This document shows, piece after piece, positions 17,770-27,152 of a stretch of 64,000 nt of DNA (its first letter is position 1; every line of letters begins with the position of its first letter). Below the pieces are notes generated by a model, which was not told where the DNA came from, did no database searches, and worked only from the letters and a program-made list of their open reading frames with translations. The stretch covers positions 1-64,000 of the forward strand of contig NZ_AUTC01000140.1 of NCBI RefSeq assembly GCF_001461695.1, read 5' to 3'. The DNA is from Sinorhizobium fredii USDA 205 (GTDB lineage Bacteria; Pseudomonadota; Alphaproteobacteria; Rhizobiales; Rhizobiaceae). Both the position numbers and the translations under genes were made by a program.

Positions 17770-19316
17770 CTATGCAGCCGGTTCAGGACGAAGATTGCGT
17801 GCTGCGTCTCGAGGACGTCACCAAGGTCTATTCCGGCATCGTCGCCGTGCGCCACGCCAACCTGGCGCTCAGGCGCGGGGCCGTGAACGTGCTCGTCGGC
17901 GAGAACGGCGCCGGCAAGTCGACGCTGATGCGGATCATCGCCGGCGTCGAGAAGCCCTCGCTCGGCCGCATCCTGCTCGACGGCAAGGAGGTCGAATTCC
18001 ATTCGCCCGCCGACGCCCAGCGCCACGGCATCGGCATGGTCTTCCAGGAGCTCAATCTCTTCGGCAACCTCTCCGTCGCCGAGAACATCTTCGCGACCCG
18101 CGAAGTGACCCGCGGCCTGCGCGGCATCGACCATCGCGCCCAGATCGACAAGGCCAACCATTTCCTCGACAGGCTCGATGCCGGCATCGACGCCGAGACG
18201 CTCGTCGAGGACCTGCCGATCGGCCAGCAGCAGCTGGTGGAAATCGCCAAGGCGATCTCGCTCGATACCCGCATCCTCATTCTCGACGAACCGACTTCGG
18301 CACTGTCGGCGGCTGAGGTCGATGTGCTCTTCAAGGTCATTCGGGAACTGAAGGCGCAAGGGGTGGCGATCGTCTACATCTCCCACCGCCTCGAAGAGCT
18401 GATGCGGATCGGCGACTACATCACGGTGCTGCGCGACGGCCAGATCACCGGCCACGCCATGATCAGAGACATCGACACGAAATGGATCGTCCGCTCGATG
18501 ATCGGTTCGGACGCCAAGGATTTCGCCAAGTCCGTCGATCATCGCCTTGGTAAAGAGGTTTTCCGCGCCGAGGACATCTGCCTGCCGCGGCGCATCGGCG
18601 GACTTGCCGTCGACCACATGGGGATCTCGGTGCGCGCCGGCGAAGTGCTCGGCATCTACGGGCTGATGGGGGCCGGGCGAAGCGAGTTCTTCGAATGCGT
18701 CATCGGCCAGCATCCCCATTCGACCGGGCGCGTCCATGTCGGCGGCGTCGACGTTTCCGCATGCGACACCTCCGACCGGATCCAGGAGGGCCTGGCGTTG
18801 ATCCCGGAGGATCGCCAGCGCGAAGGGCTGGTGCAAGCGCTGTCGATCGCCAGCAACCTGACGCTGGCAAGCCTCGAACGCTTCCTTCGCTTGCGTTTTC
18901 ATATCGTCGGCGAGAAGGAACGGGCGGCTATCAAGGCGGCCATTCGCGATCTCTCGATCAAGGCGCCGAACCCGGATTTCGAGGTGACGTCGATGTCGGG
19001 CGGCAACCAGCAGAAGGTCGTCATCGGCAAGGCGCTGATGACCAGGCCGAAGGTGCTCCTGATGGACGAGCCGAGCCGCGGCATCGACGTCGGCGCCAAG
19101 GCCGACGTCTTCCGCACCATGCGGCGGCTGGCGGGCGAGGGGCTGGCGATCCTTTTTTCCACCTCTGACCTCGAAGAGGTGATGGCGCTCTCTGACCGCA
19201 TCGCCGTCATGAGCAATGGACGGCTGGTCACCGTCATCGACCGCACTGATGCGACGGAAGAGATGATCGTGAAGGCCTCGGCCGAAGGCCACAAAACGAC
19301 AAGGGAACACGCCTGA
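17766..19316 (+). CDS. Sugar ABC transporter ATPase (RbsA-type, two nucleotide-binding domains)
   Basis: The 516-residue protein has two fused ABC domains. The first has Walker A GENGAGKST (about residue 43) and Walker B ILILDEPTSAL (about 173). The second is degenerate at Walker A (GLMGAGRSE) but keeps the signature MSGGNQQKVVIGKAL (about 413) and Walker B VLLMDEPSRGID. This is the usual RbsA asymmetry. Its start overlaps the lipoprotein stop, and its stop overlaps the permease start by one base (TGATG). It powers the D-apiose importer inferred for this operon. Confidence 0.88.
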   Translation: MTMQPVQDEDCVLRLEDVTKVYSGIVAVRHANLALRRGAVNVLVGENGAGKSTLMRIIAGVEKPSLGRILLDGKEVEFHSPADAQRHGIGMVFQELNLFGNLSVAENIFATREVTRGLRGIDHRAQIDKANHFLDRLDAGIDAETLVEDLPIGQQQLVEIAKAISLDTRILILDEPTSALSAAEVDVLFKVIRELKAQGVAIVYISHRLEELMRIGDYITVLRDGQITGHAMIRDIDTKWIVRSMIGSDAKDFAKSVDHRLGKEVFRAEDICLPRRIGGLAVDHMGISVRAGEVLGIYGLMGAGRSEFFECVIGQHPHSTGRVHVGGVDVSACDTSDRIQEGLALIPEDRQREGLVQALSIASNLTLASLERFLRLRFHIVGEKERAAIKAAIRDLSIKAPNPDFEVTSMSGGNQQKVVIGKALMTRPKVLLMDEPSRGIDVGAKADVFRTMRRLAGEGLAILFSTSDLEEVMALSDRIAVMSNGRLVTVIDRTDATEEMIVKASAEGHKTTREHA

Positions 19317-20380
19317 TGACCACGGCAACGACGACCAGCACCACGGCGGAAGCCTCGAACGGCTCTCTGCTGCTGACCTTGATGAAGCTCAGGACCTTCA
19401 TCGCGCTCTTCGCGGTGATCGCCTTCTTCTCGGTCTTCGCGCCGAACTTCCTGTCGACCGCCAACCTCATCCTGATGTCGAAGCACGTGGCGCTCAACGC
19501 CTTCCTCGCCATGGGCATGACCTTCGTGATCATCACCGGCGGCATCGACCTCTCCGTCGGCTCGATCGTCGGGCTCTGCGGCATGGTGGCCGGCGGCCTG
19601 ATTTTGAACGGCATCGACCTGCAGTTCGGCTACACGATCTATTTCAACGTCTTCGAGGTCTGCCTCATCACTCTGGCGGTCGGGATCGTGATCGGTGCGA
19701 TCAACGGCTTGCTGATCACCAAGCTGAACGTGGCGCCGTTCATCGCGACGCTCGGCACTCTCTATGTCGCCCGCGGCTTCGCGCTGCTGTCGTCGGACGG
19801 CCAGACCTTCCCGAACCTCGTCGGCAAGCCGGAACTGTCGACGACCGGCTTCGCCTTCCTCGGCTCCGGCCGGCTTCTCGGCCTGCCGGTGTCGATCTGG
19901 ATGCTGATCGTCGTGGCGCTTGCCGCCGCCTATGTCGCCAAGTGCACGCCGATCGGCCGTCATATCTTCGCGGTCGGCGGCAACGAGCGGGCGGCGCGGA
20001 TGTCCGGCATCCGCGTCGATCGGGTGAAGATGTTCGTCTACATGTTCTCCGGCTTCTGCGCGGCGATCGTCGGTCTGGTCATCTCCTCGGAACTGATGGC
20101 CTCGCACCCGGCGACGGGCAATTCCTTTGAGCTGAACGCCATCGCCGCCGCAGTCCTCGGGGGCACGTCAATGTCCGGCGGTCGGGGTACGATCGGCGGC
20201 ACCATCATCGGCGCCTTCGTCATCGGCATACTTTCCGACGGTCTCGTCATGATGGGGATCTCGTCCTTCTGGCAGATGGTCATCAAGGGCATCGTGATCA
20301 TCGTTGCGGTCGTGGTGGACCAGGCACAGCGCCGGTTGCAGCAGCAGGTGACGCTGATGCAGCTTGCAAAGAAGGGTTAG
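19316..20380 (+). CDS. Sugar ABC transporter permease (RbsC family)
   Basis: The 354-residue, roughly ten-helix membrane protein belongs to the branched-chain/ribose permease family. It has the hallmark ITGGIDLSVGSIVGL (about residues 80-94) and a C-terminal conserved loop AAVLGGTSMSGGRGT (about 278-292). A single permease gene is present, so the pore is presumably a homodimer. It ends the transport part of the operon; a 242-bp interval with repetitive palindromes separates it from the dehydrogenase gene. Confidence 0.87.
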   Translation: MTTATTTSTTAEASNGSLLLTLMKLRTFIALFAVIAFFSVFAPNFLSTANLILMSKHVALNAFLAMGMTFVIITGGIDLSVGSIVGLCGMVAGGLILNGIDLQFGYTIYFNVFEVCLITLAVGIVIGAINGLLITKLNVAPFIATLGTLYVARGFALLSSDGQTFPNLVGKPELSTTGFAFLGSGRLLGLPVSIWMLIVVALAAAYVAKCTPIGRHIFAVGGNERAARMSGIRVDRVKMFVYMFSGFCAAIVGLVISSELMASHPATGNSFELNAIAAAVLGGTSMSGGRGTIGGTIIGAFVIGILSDGLVMMGISSFWQMVIKGIVIIVAVVVDQAQRRLQQQVTLMQLAKKG

Positions 20381-20389
20381 CGAGGAATT

Positions 20390-20560
20390 CCTCTCCCCAA
20401 CCCCTCCCCACAAGGGGAAGGGGCTTCGCGGCGGCGCCGTCTTGCCCAACCCCGGCGCTTTCGCGAGTGGCAGCGCTCCAGGTCACAGGAGGAGGTGCGA
20501 CAGCAAAGCCCCTCTCCCTCGTGTGGAGGGATTGGGGAGGGGGCCTTGAGTTGCAAGAGT
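20390..20560. repeat. Intergenic palindromic repeat pair
   Basis: CCCCAACCCCTCCCCACAAG near 20397 and its inverted relative near 20512-20545 (CCCTCTCCCTCGTGTGGAGG, then ATTGGGGAGGGG) form a large imperfect inverted repeat inside the operon. A shorter GTTGGGG motif recurs at 20558-20590. It is a different sequence family from the GGCCTGCCGGCC elements and could attenuate or stabilise the transcript between the transporter and enzyme genes. Confidence 0.6.
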
Positions 20561-20622
20561 TGGGGGGTCTTTAAGTTGGCAGGGTTGGGGGAGGGCCCCT
20601 TGAGTTGGAAGGAAAAGACAGC

Positions 20623-21657
20623 ATGGCAGTTCTGAAAGGCGCCCTGATCGGCTGTGGTTTCTTTGCGGTCAACCAGATGCATGGCTGGCGCGACGCCGAG
20701 GGGGCGCGCATCGTCGCCATCTGCGATCGCGATCCGGCAAGGCTCCGGGCGGTTGGCGACGCGTTCGGCATCACGCGCCGTTACACCTCGGCCGAGGACC
20801 TGTTTGCCGATGGCGGTTTTGATTTCGTCGATATCGCGACGACCGTCAAAAGCCATCGCTCGCTCGTGGAACTCGCCGCGCGCAATGGCATTCCGACGAT
20901 CTGTCAAAAGCCGATCGCGCCGACGATGGAGGACGCCAAGGCGATGGTCGCCGCCTGTGCCGAGGTGGGCGTACCGCTGATGGTGCACGAGAATTTCCGC
21001 TGGCAGTCGCCGATCCGGACCGCAAAGGCGGTTATCGACAGCGGCGCGATCGGCGAAGTGTTCTGGGGTCGGGTAAGCTTCCGGTCGGCCTATGACGTCT
21101 ATTCCGGCCAGCCTTATCTGGCGACGGGCAAGCGCTTCATCATCGAGGACCTCGGGATCCACGCGCTGGACATTGCGCGCTATCTCTTCGGCGACGCGAC
21201 GTCGGTCACCGCTCGTACCCGTCGGGTCAATCCGAGGATCGTCGGCGAGGACGTCGCGACCATGATGCTCGACCATCGGCTCGGGATCACGTCGGTTGTC
21301 GATTGCAGCTATGCCACCCGATTGCCGGTCGAGGCCTTCCCCGAAACCTTGCTGGAAGTCGATGGCAGCAAGGGCACGCTTCGGCTCTTGCAGGGCTACC
21401 GCCTCCACGTTCACTCGCGCGACGGCACTGAGATGACCGATGTCGCGCCGCGCCTTCTCCCCTGGGCATCGCCGCCCTGGCACAACATCCAGGAGAGCGT
21501 CAGCCTCATCCAGCAGCACTGGGTCGACTGTCTGCGCACCGGCCGCGAGCCGGATACGTCGGGCAGGGACAATCTCAAGACCTTCGCCCTTGTCGAGGCC
21601 TCCTACCGCAGCGCCGCCAGGGGCAAGACCGTGCCGGTCGAGGACTTGCTGCTATGA
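20623..21657 (+). CDS. apsD: Gfo/Idh/MocA oxidoreductase, likely D-apiose dehydrogenase
   Basis: The 344-residue protein has an N-terminal NAD(P) Rossmann fold (LIGCGFFAVNQMHGW, about residues 8-22), the family motif QKPIAPTMEDA (about 92, the usual EKP reading QKP here), and the C-terminal alpha/beta domain with EDLGIHALDIARYLFG (about 184). D-apiose dehydrogenase of the described apiose pathway belongs to this family and makes D-apionolactone, the substrate of the next gene. GGAAGG precedes the ATG at 20623. The stop overlaps the lactonase start by 4 bp. The assignment depends on context. Confidence 0.72.
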   Translation: MAVLKGALIGCGFFAVNQMHGWRDAEGARIVAICDRDPARLRAVGDAFGITRRYTSAEDLFADGGFDFVDIATTVKSHRSLVELAARNGIPTICQKPIAPTMEDAKAMVAACAEVGVPLMVHENFRWQSPIRTAKAVIDSGAIGEVFWGRVSFRSAYDVYSGQPYLATGKRFIIEDLGIHALDIARYLFGDATSVTARTRRVNPRIVGEDVATMMLDHRLGITSVVDCSYATRLPVEAFPETLLEVDGSKGTLRLLQGYRLHVHSRDGTEMTDVAPRLLPWASPPWHNIQESVSLIQQHWVDCLRTGREPDTSGRDNLKTFALVEASYRSAARGKTVPVEDLLL

Positions 21658-23570
21658 CGTCTTCGAATGCCTTTCTTCTCTTCGGCACCGAAGAGAGGCA
21701 GCCGGAATCGCGCCGCCTCGAAGCCGGTCGCCTCAGCGCCGAACTCGTCGGCGGCAATCTGCGGACGATCCGCTTTTTCGGTAGGGAAGTGTTGCGGACG
21801 ATTTCCTTTCTGGTGCGCGACCGGGATTGGGGCACATGCGAGGCCGCAATCACCGAACTGACCGTCGAACAGGAAGAGGCGGCGACGATCGTCCGATATA
21901 ATGCGCGGTTTCGGGCACCGGACGGGGCGGTCCTCGAGTGTCGGTCGACGGTCGAGGTGTTCCCCGACGCTGTCATCTTCGATTCGCGCTTCACGCCGGA
22001 TCGCGATTTCGAAACGGCGCGTGCCGGCTTTGCGATCCTGCATCCTATCGTCGGCGTGGCAGGCCGGCCAGTCGCGGTCGAGCATGGCGACGGTTCGATC
22101 GAGCGATCGGTTTTCCCCGACCTGATCGAGCCCTGGCAGCCGTTCAAGGATATCGCCGCAATCACCCATGAGGTGATGCCGGGGGTCGCGGCCGAGTGCC
22201 GCATGGCGGGCGACGTCTTCGAGATGGAGGACCAGCGGAACTGGACCGACGGCTCCTACAAGACCTATGTGCGGCCGCTGGCACTGCCCTGGCCCTATGT
22301 GCTGAAGGCCGGCGAGACGGTTCATCAAGCGATCCGTCTGTCGATCCGGCAGGCCGGCGCGGCCATCCCGAAGGTCGACCAGGAGTCTGGCCCGATCGCG
22401 GTTTCACTGAAGCGAGATCAAGGAACACTGCCGGCAATCGGCATTGGCCTCAGGCCCGACGAGGTGAGCGATCAACTCCTTGATGCCGGCCTGATCCGCG
22501 CGCTCGGTGCTCGGCATCTGGTCTGCCACTTCGACCCGGATGCCGGCCATGGCGCAGAGGCGCTGCGGCACTTCCGACAAATGGCGGATAGTTCGGGCGC
22601 AGCGGTGACGCTCGAATGCTTCGTGCCTTGCCGGCGCCCGTTGGATGTCGAATTGGGCGAGGTCGCCCGGATGGTGCGCGACAGCGGGCTGAAGCTCGCA
22701 AGTCTAGCCGTGTCCCCATCGGTCGATCGCCAATCGACGCCACCCGGCAGCGTCTGGCCGGAATGCCCGCCACTCGAAGATGTCTATGCCGCCGCACAAA
22801 GGGATTTCCCGGGCGTGCCGCTCGGCGGCGGGATGTTCAGCTATTTCACCGAGCTCAACCGCAAGCGCGTGCCGGCCGATCGGCTCTCCTATGTGACGCA
22901 TTGCACCAATCCGATCGTCCACGCCGCCGACGACCTGAGCGTCATGCAGACCTTCGAGGCGCTGCGCGATGTCGCCCGCTCCGTCCGGGCGATCTATGGC
23001 GACAGGCCCTATCGCATCGGTCCCTCGACCATCGCCATGCGCCAGAACCCCTATGGTAGCCAGACCAAGGACAATCCGTCGGGCAAGCGTATCGCCATGG
23101 CAAACCGCGATCCGCGGCACAATGCGCTCTTCGGTGCCGCGTGGACGCTCGCCTATGCGGCGACCGTGGCGGACGCGGATCTCGAGGTGCTGACGCTTTC
23201 GACACTTGCCGGCCCATTCGGCCTGGTGGCCGGACCCGGCGAGCCCGTCAAGGAGGGCCATCCGAGGCCATTGTTCCACGTCTTGCGCTGGCTTGCCGAG
23301 CTGTCGGGCGGCCGGCGCATCGCCGTCGAGACAGCCGCGCCCGATCGGGTTGTCGGGCTCGGCGCGGCCCTTGGAGAAACCTCAACGTTGCTGTTTGCCA
23401 ACCTCACGCCCGATCTGCAGACGGTGAGGCTTGCCGAGCCGGCTATGCGAAGGCTCACGCTTCTCGACGAGAACTGGTTGCGGGAAGGGGCAAGGGAGCC
23501 CGAGGTCAGGGCGCAGGAAGGGGAAAGCATCGTGCTCCCCGTCTATGCGGTCGCCCGCATCGAATTCTGA
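21654..23570 (+). CDS. apnL: D-apionate lactonase (ApnL-like)
   Basis: This 638-residue protein matches in size and context the large D-apionate lactonase described for oxidative D-apiose catabolism, which hydrolyses apionolactone to D-apionate. An N-terminal beta-rich region (about residues 1-230) is followed by a probable TIM-barrel region (about 255-520). Conserved-looking stretches are GGGMFSYFTELNRKR (about 386) and FVTHCTNP-like YVTHCTNPIVHA (about 412). It has no signal peptide. It is coupled to apsD by an ATGA overlap and is the last gene of this plus-strand unit, convergent with the GntR gene. Confidence 0.72.
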   Translation: MTSSNAFLLFGTEERQPESRRLEAGRLSAELVGGNLRTIRFFGREVLRTISFLVRDRDWGTCEAAITELTVEQEEAATIVRYNARFRAPDGAVLECRSTVEVFPDAVIFDSRFTPDRDFETARAGFAILHPIVGVAGRPVAVEHGDGSIERSVFPDLIEPWQPFKDIAAITHEVMPGVAAECRMAGDVFEMEDQRNWTDGSYKTYVRPLALPWPYVLKAGETVHQAIRLSIRQAGAAIPKVDQESGPIAVSLKRDQGTLPAIGIGLRPDEVSDQLLDAGLIRALGARHLVCHFDPDAGHGAEALRHFRQMADSSGAAVTLECFVPCRRPLDVELGEVARMVRDSGLKLASLAVSPSVDRQSTPPGSVWPECPPLEDVYAAAQRDFPGVPLGGGMFSYFTELNRKRVPADRLSYVTHCTNPIVHAADDLSVMQTFEALRDVARSVRAIYGDRPYRIGPSTIAMRQNPYGSQTKDNPSGKRIAMANRDPRHNALFGAAWTLAYAATVADADLEVLTLSTLAGPFGLVAGPGEPVKEGHPRPLFHVLRWLAELSGGRRIAVETAAPDRVVGLGAALGETSTLLFANLTPDLQTVRLAEPAMRRLTLLDENWLREGAREPEVRAQEGESIVLPVYAVARIEF

Positions 23571-23618
23571 GATGGCCGGCAGGCCAGAGGGGGTGAACAA
23601 GCGCACGACCTACTCGCC

Positions 23619-24341
23619 CTAGCTCTCCGCCCTTCCCCTAGGCGCATAAAGCGCTCGCGAGCGCTCAAGATGCTTGATCATCGCCTGCTCGGCCTCATCA
23701 GGCTTGCCCCGGCGGATGCAGTCGATGATTTCCGCATGCTCGGAGAGCGTCACGTTTTCCTTGCCGGTCCAGATCAGCATTTCGGTGTGATATTCCTTCA
23801 GCCAGCCGAGCATCGCTTCGCTCACGGCACTGAAGATCGGGTTGCCGGAAATCTGCGCGATGCGGCTGTGAAAGGCCATGTCGGCGGCGATGAAGGCGTC
23901 GGAATCGCCGAGCGCGGCGCGCTGCCGCTTCAAGGTCTCCTCGAGCGCAGCGACATCGGCGGCGGTGGCGCGGCTTGCGGCCTCGCGCACCATGCCGCGC
24001 TCGAAGAAGATGCGGGCGTTTTTCAGGTGTTCGAGCGAATCCGATGAGGCCGAAAGCATGATCTTGGCGGCGACGTCCATCTGTCTCAAAAGCGATTGCG
24101 CCGTCGGCTGCAGCACCTTGGCGCGCTCGCCGTGCGAAATCTCGATCAGACCCATATTGGCAAGCGTCTGCATCGCTTCGCGAATGGCCGGGCGGCCGAC
24201 CTGAAAACGCTCCATCAGCATCCGTTCCGACGGCATCTCGTCGCCGGGCTGCAATTCGCCGGTCTCGATCAGCGCCTTCAGCCGGGCGAAGACCTCGTCG
24301 GAAAGCTTCCTACGAACGATCGGTTCGGATTGAATCGCCAT
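23619..24341 (-). CDS. GntR-family (FCD) repressor, probable regulator of the apiose cluster
   Basis: The 240-residue protein has an N-terminal winged helix-turn-helix (MPSERMLMERFQVGRPAIRE, about residues 38-57) and an FCD ligand domain with metal-type residues (AFHSRIAQISGNP near 157 and SEHAEIIDCI near 206). It is divergent from the RuBisCO-like gene; the 15-bp operator candidate lies between them and a near-identical copy lies before apnO. The start at 24341 has GGTGGAG upstream; an in-frame upstream start would add 28 non-conserved residues. The effector is probably apionate or a downstream intermediate. Confidence 0.84.
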   Translation of the reverse strand: MAIQSEPIVRRKLSDEVFARLKALIETGELQPGDEMPSERMLMERFQVGRPAIREAMQTLANMGLIEISHGERAKVLQPTAQSLLRQMDVAAKIMLSASSDSLEHLKNARIFFERGMVREAASRATAADVAALEETLKRQRAALGDSDAFIAADMAFHSRIAQISGNPIFSAVSEAMLGWLKEYHTEMLIWTGKENVTLSEHAEIIDCIRRGKPDEAEQAMIKHLERSRALYAPRGRAES

Positions 24342-24450
24342 GTGAACTCCACCGCTATTGTCGCTTGTCCCTCTATATGCACGTTTTCCGTGGCGAGGAA
24401 ATCTCACCCCTGTCGGCCGACTCACGCGATTTCTCTTGCGTAACTCAGAT

Positions 24451-24465
24451 ACTCATTATACCAGT
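24451..24465. promoter_or_regulatory. Candidate GntR operator ACTCATTATACCAGT (site 2)
   Basis: It differs at one position from the site at 15175-15189 and lies in the divergent interval between the GntR gene and the RuBisCO-like gene. Placement next to the regulator gene itself is what autoregulation would require. Confidence 0.6.
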
Positions 24466-24506
24466 CAAGGCGAATGAGGCCACTTATTTCACGAGAGCGA
24501 AGTGCC

Positions 24507-25763
24507 GTGATCCGCATCACCTATCGCATCGAGACCCCCGGCGACGTCGAGGCCCTGGCGGCCAGGATCGCCAGCGACCAGTCGACCGGAACCTTCGTGC
24601 CGGTGCCGGGCGAAACCGATGAGCTGAAGGCCCGCGTTGCGGCCCGGGTTGTCGCCATCAGGCATCTGGAGCCGACCGACCGCCCCTGCTGGCCGGAGGA
24701 GGCGGGCGAGGCGAAGCGCTTCAACCGGGGCGAGGCGGATATCGACTTCCCGCTCGATGCGCTCGGCACGGACCTCTCGGCGCTGATGACCGTCGCGATC
24801 GGCGGGGTCTATTCGATCAAGGGGATGACCGGCGTCCGCATCGTCGACATGCAATTGCCGCCGGAATTCGCCGCCGCCCATCCCGGGCCGCAGTTCGGCG
24901 TTGCGGGGAGCCGCCGGCTGACCGGCGTCCAAGGTCGCCCGATCATCGGCACCATCGTCAAGCCCGCTTTGGGCTTGAGGCCGGAGGAGACAGCTGAACT
25001 GGTGGGTGAACTGCTCTCCTCCGGCGTCGATTTCATCAAGGACGACGAGAAGCTGATGAGCCCGGCCTATTCGCCGCTGAAGGCGCGGATTGCCGCGATC
25101 ATGCCGAGGATTCTCGACCACGAGCAGAAGACCGGCAAGAAGGTGATGTACGCCTTCGGCATCTCCCACACCGACCCGGACGAGATGATGCGCAACCACG
25201 ATCTCGTCGTTCAGGCGGGCGGCAATGCCGGGGTCATAAACATCAATTCGATCGGCATGGGGGGCGTTGCCTTCCTGCGCAAGCGCTCCGGGATCGTGCT
25301 TCATGCGCATCGGAACGGCTGGGATATCCTCACCCGCCACGGCGGCCTCGGAATGGAATTCTCCGTCTGGCAGCAGTTCTGGCGCCTGATCGGCGTGGAC
25401 CAGTTCCAGATCAACGGCATCCGCGTCAAATATTGGGAGCCGGACGAGAGCTTCGTGAAATCCTTCAAGGCGGTCAGCACGCCGCTCTTTTCCGAACGCG
25501 ACCGTCCGTTGCCGGTCGTCGGCTCCGGACAGTGGGGCGGGCAGGCACCCGAGACCTATGCCCGGACCGGCGGCTCGACCGATCTTCTCTACCTGTGCGG
25601 CGGCGGCATTGTCAGCCACCCGGGCGGCGCCGGCGCCGGCGTCAGGGCAGTTCGCCAGGCCTGGGAGGCGGCGGTCGCCGGCATCCCGCTTGCCGACTAT
25701 GCCAAGGATCATCCGGAACTCGCCCAGTCGCTCGCAAAATTCGCCGACGGCAAGGGCGCCTGA
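24507..25763 (+). CDS. RuBisCO-like protein (3-oxo-isoapionate-4-phosphate decarboxylase or transcarboxylase/hydrolase)
   Basis: The 418-residue protein has the RuBisCO large-subunit fold. It keeps the TIM-barrel lysine in GTIVKPALGLRPEE (about residue 152) and the metal/carbamate set GVDFIKDDE (about 178), but has GSGQWGGQ where canonical RuBisCO has the mobile loop-6 lysine. So it is a RuBisCO-like protein, not a CO2-fixing enzyme. In apiose pathways such proteins act on 3-oxo-isoapionate 4-phosphate as OiaX (decarboxylase) or OiaT (transcarboxylase/hydrolase); I cannot separate these by eye. The GTG at 24507 fits the family N-terminus. An ATG at 24474 would add 11 residues and start only 9 bp after the operator. 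The kinase follows 26 bp downstream. Confidence 0.75.
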   Translation: MIRITYRIETPGDVEALAARIASDQSTGTFVPVPGETDELKARVAARVVAIRHLEPTDRPCWPEEAGEAKRFNRGEADIDFPLDALGTDLSALMTVAIGGVYSIKGMTGVRIVDMQLPPEFAAAHPGPQFGVAGSRRLTGVQGRPIIGTIVKPALGLRPEETAELVGELLSSGVDFIKDDEKLMSPAYSPLKARIAAIMPRILDHEQKTGKKVMYAFGISHTDPDEMMRNHDLVVQAGGNAGVININSIGMGGVAFLRKRSGIVLHAHRNGWDILTRHGGLGMEFSVWQQFWRLIGVDQFQINGIRVKYWEPDESFVKSFKAVSTPLFSERDRPLPVVGSGQWGGQAPETYARTGGSTDLLYLCGGGIVSHPGGAGAGVRAVRQAWEAAVAGIPLADYAKDHPELAQSLAKFADGKGA

Positions 25764-25789
25764 CCCACTCCAGTTGAGCTACGGAGCGC

Positions 25790-27127
25790 ATGCACACACC
25801 ATTGCTGAGCTACTACGGCGACGACCTGACCGGCTCCACCGACGTCATGGAGGCGCTCTCCTCGCACGGAGTCGAGACTGCGCTGTTCCTCAAGATCCCG
25901 CAGCCTGAGCTGCTCGAGCGTTTCGCCCATTGCCGTGCCTTCGGCCTTGCCGGCACGAGCCGCAGCCAGACGCCCGGCTGGATGATGGAACATCTCCCCT
26001 CCGTCTTCGTCTGGCTGAAGTCGCTGGGGGCCGAGATCGCCCATTACAAGGTCTGCTCGACCTTCGATTCCAGTCCGGCGGTCGGCAATATCGGCAAGGC
26101 GATCGAGATTGGCCGCGAGGTGTTCGGCAAGGCGCCGGTGCCGCTTGTGCTCGGTGCTCCCCAAATCCGCCGCTACACGAGCTTCGGCAATCTCTTCGCC
26201 GCCTTTCGGGGCGAGACCTACCGCATCGACCGCCATCCGGTGATGAGCCGCCATCCGGTGACGCCGATGGATGAGGCAGACATCCGCCAGCACCTGTCCC
26301 GTCAGACATCGCTGAAGACGGGGCTGGTCGATATCGCCCAGCTCGCCTCGGCGGATGCAAACGCGGCCACGGATTTCGTCTTCGCCGAAGGAAACGACAT
26401 CGTCCTTCTCGACGTCGCGGGCGTCGAAAGCCAGGCGGCCGTCGGGCAGCAGCTCTGGCGCAAGCGTAGTTCCGGCGGCCAGTTCGCCTGCGGTTCCTCC
26501 GGCCTGGAATATGCGCTCGTCCGCGAGTGGCGCCGGCTCGGGCTGCTCGACGCAGCGCCCGCCTTCACGGCGCCGGGCCCGGTCGACCGGATCGCCGTCG
26601 TCTCCGGTAGCGTCTCGCCAACGACGGAACGGCAAATCCGCCACGCCCTCCAGAACGGCTTTGTGGGGATCGGCGTCGACCCGGTCGCCCTTGCTGCGCC
26701 CGACAGCGGGGCCGCGCTCGAGGATGTTGTTGCGCGCGGCCTTGCGGTTCTTGAGGAGGGGCGGAGCGTCCTTCTCTACACGGCGCTCGGCCCCTCGAGC
26801 GACCGCGGCAATGCGATCGGCCTGGAGGACGGGTCGCGCCACCGGATCGGCGAGCGGCTCGGCTTGCTTCTGAAGGCGTTGGTGGAGAGGGCCGGCCTTC
26901 GTCGTGCCGTGATCGCCGGCGGCGATACGTCGAGCCACGCCTTGAGCGAGCTTTCGGTGGACGCCCTGACATTGCGCCTGCCGCTGCCGCAATCGCCGGG
27001 ATCGCCGCTCTGCACCGCCCATGGCGCCGACCCGTCGATCGACGGCATTGAGGTGGCACTGAAGGGCGGTCAGGTCGGCCTGGACGACTATTTCTCGATG
27101 ATCCGCGACGGCCGGCCGGCCGCGTAA
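25790..27127 (+). CDS. oiaK: Four-carbon acid sugar kinase family, likely 3-oxo-isoapionate kinase
   Basis: The 445-residue protein is a DUF1537-type kinase. It has the N-terminal substrate-binding motif YYGDDLTGSTDVMEAL (about residues 8-23), a central VCSTFDSSPAVGNIG (about 88-102) and the C-terminal nucleotide-binding AVIAGGDTSSHAL (about 374-386). In the apiose route this family phosphorylates 3-oxo-isoapionate, making the substrate of the RuBisCO-like protein immediately upstream. GGAGCGC precedes the ATG. No erythrulose-phosphate isomerase genes accompany the pair here. Confidence 0.8.
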   Translation: MHTPLLSYYGDDLTGSTDVMEALSSHGVETALFLKIPQPELLERFAHCRAFGLAGTSRSQTPGWMMEHLPSVFVWLKSLGAEIAHYKVCSTFDSSPAVGNIGKAIEIGREVFGKAPVPLVLGAPQIRRYTSFGNLFAAFRGETYRIDRHPVMSRHPVTPMDEADIRQHLSRQTSLKTGLVDIAQLASADANAATDFVFAEGNDIVLLDVAGVESQAAVGQQLWRKRSSGGQFACGSSGLEYALVREWRRLGLLDAAPAFTAPGPVDRIAVVSGSVSPTTERQIRHALQNGFVGIGVDPVALAAPDSGAALEDVVARGLAVLEEGRSVLLYTALGPSSDRGNAIGLEDGSRHRIGERLGLLLKALVERAGLRRAVIAGGDTSSHALSELSVDALTLRLPLPQSPGSPLCTAHGADPSIDGIEVALKGGQVGLDDYFSMIRDGRPAA

Positions 27128-27152
27128 CGGGGTTGTTCCGAAGGACAGGTCC

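Noticed and set aside
24507..25763. True CO2-fixing RuBisCO
   Set aside because: The loop-6 lysine region is replaced, no small subunit or phosphoribulokinase gene is nearby, and the gene sits in an apiose cluster.
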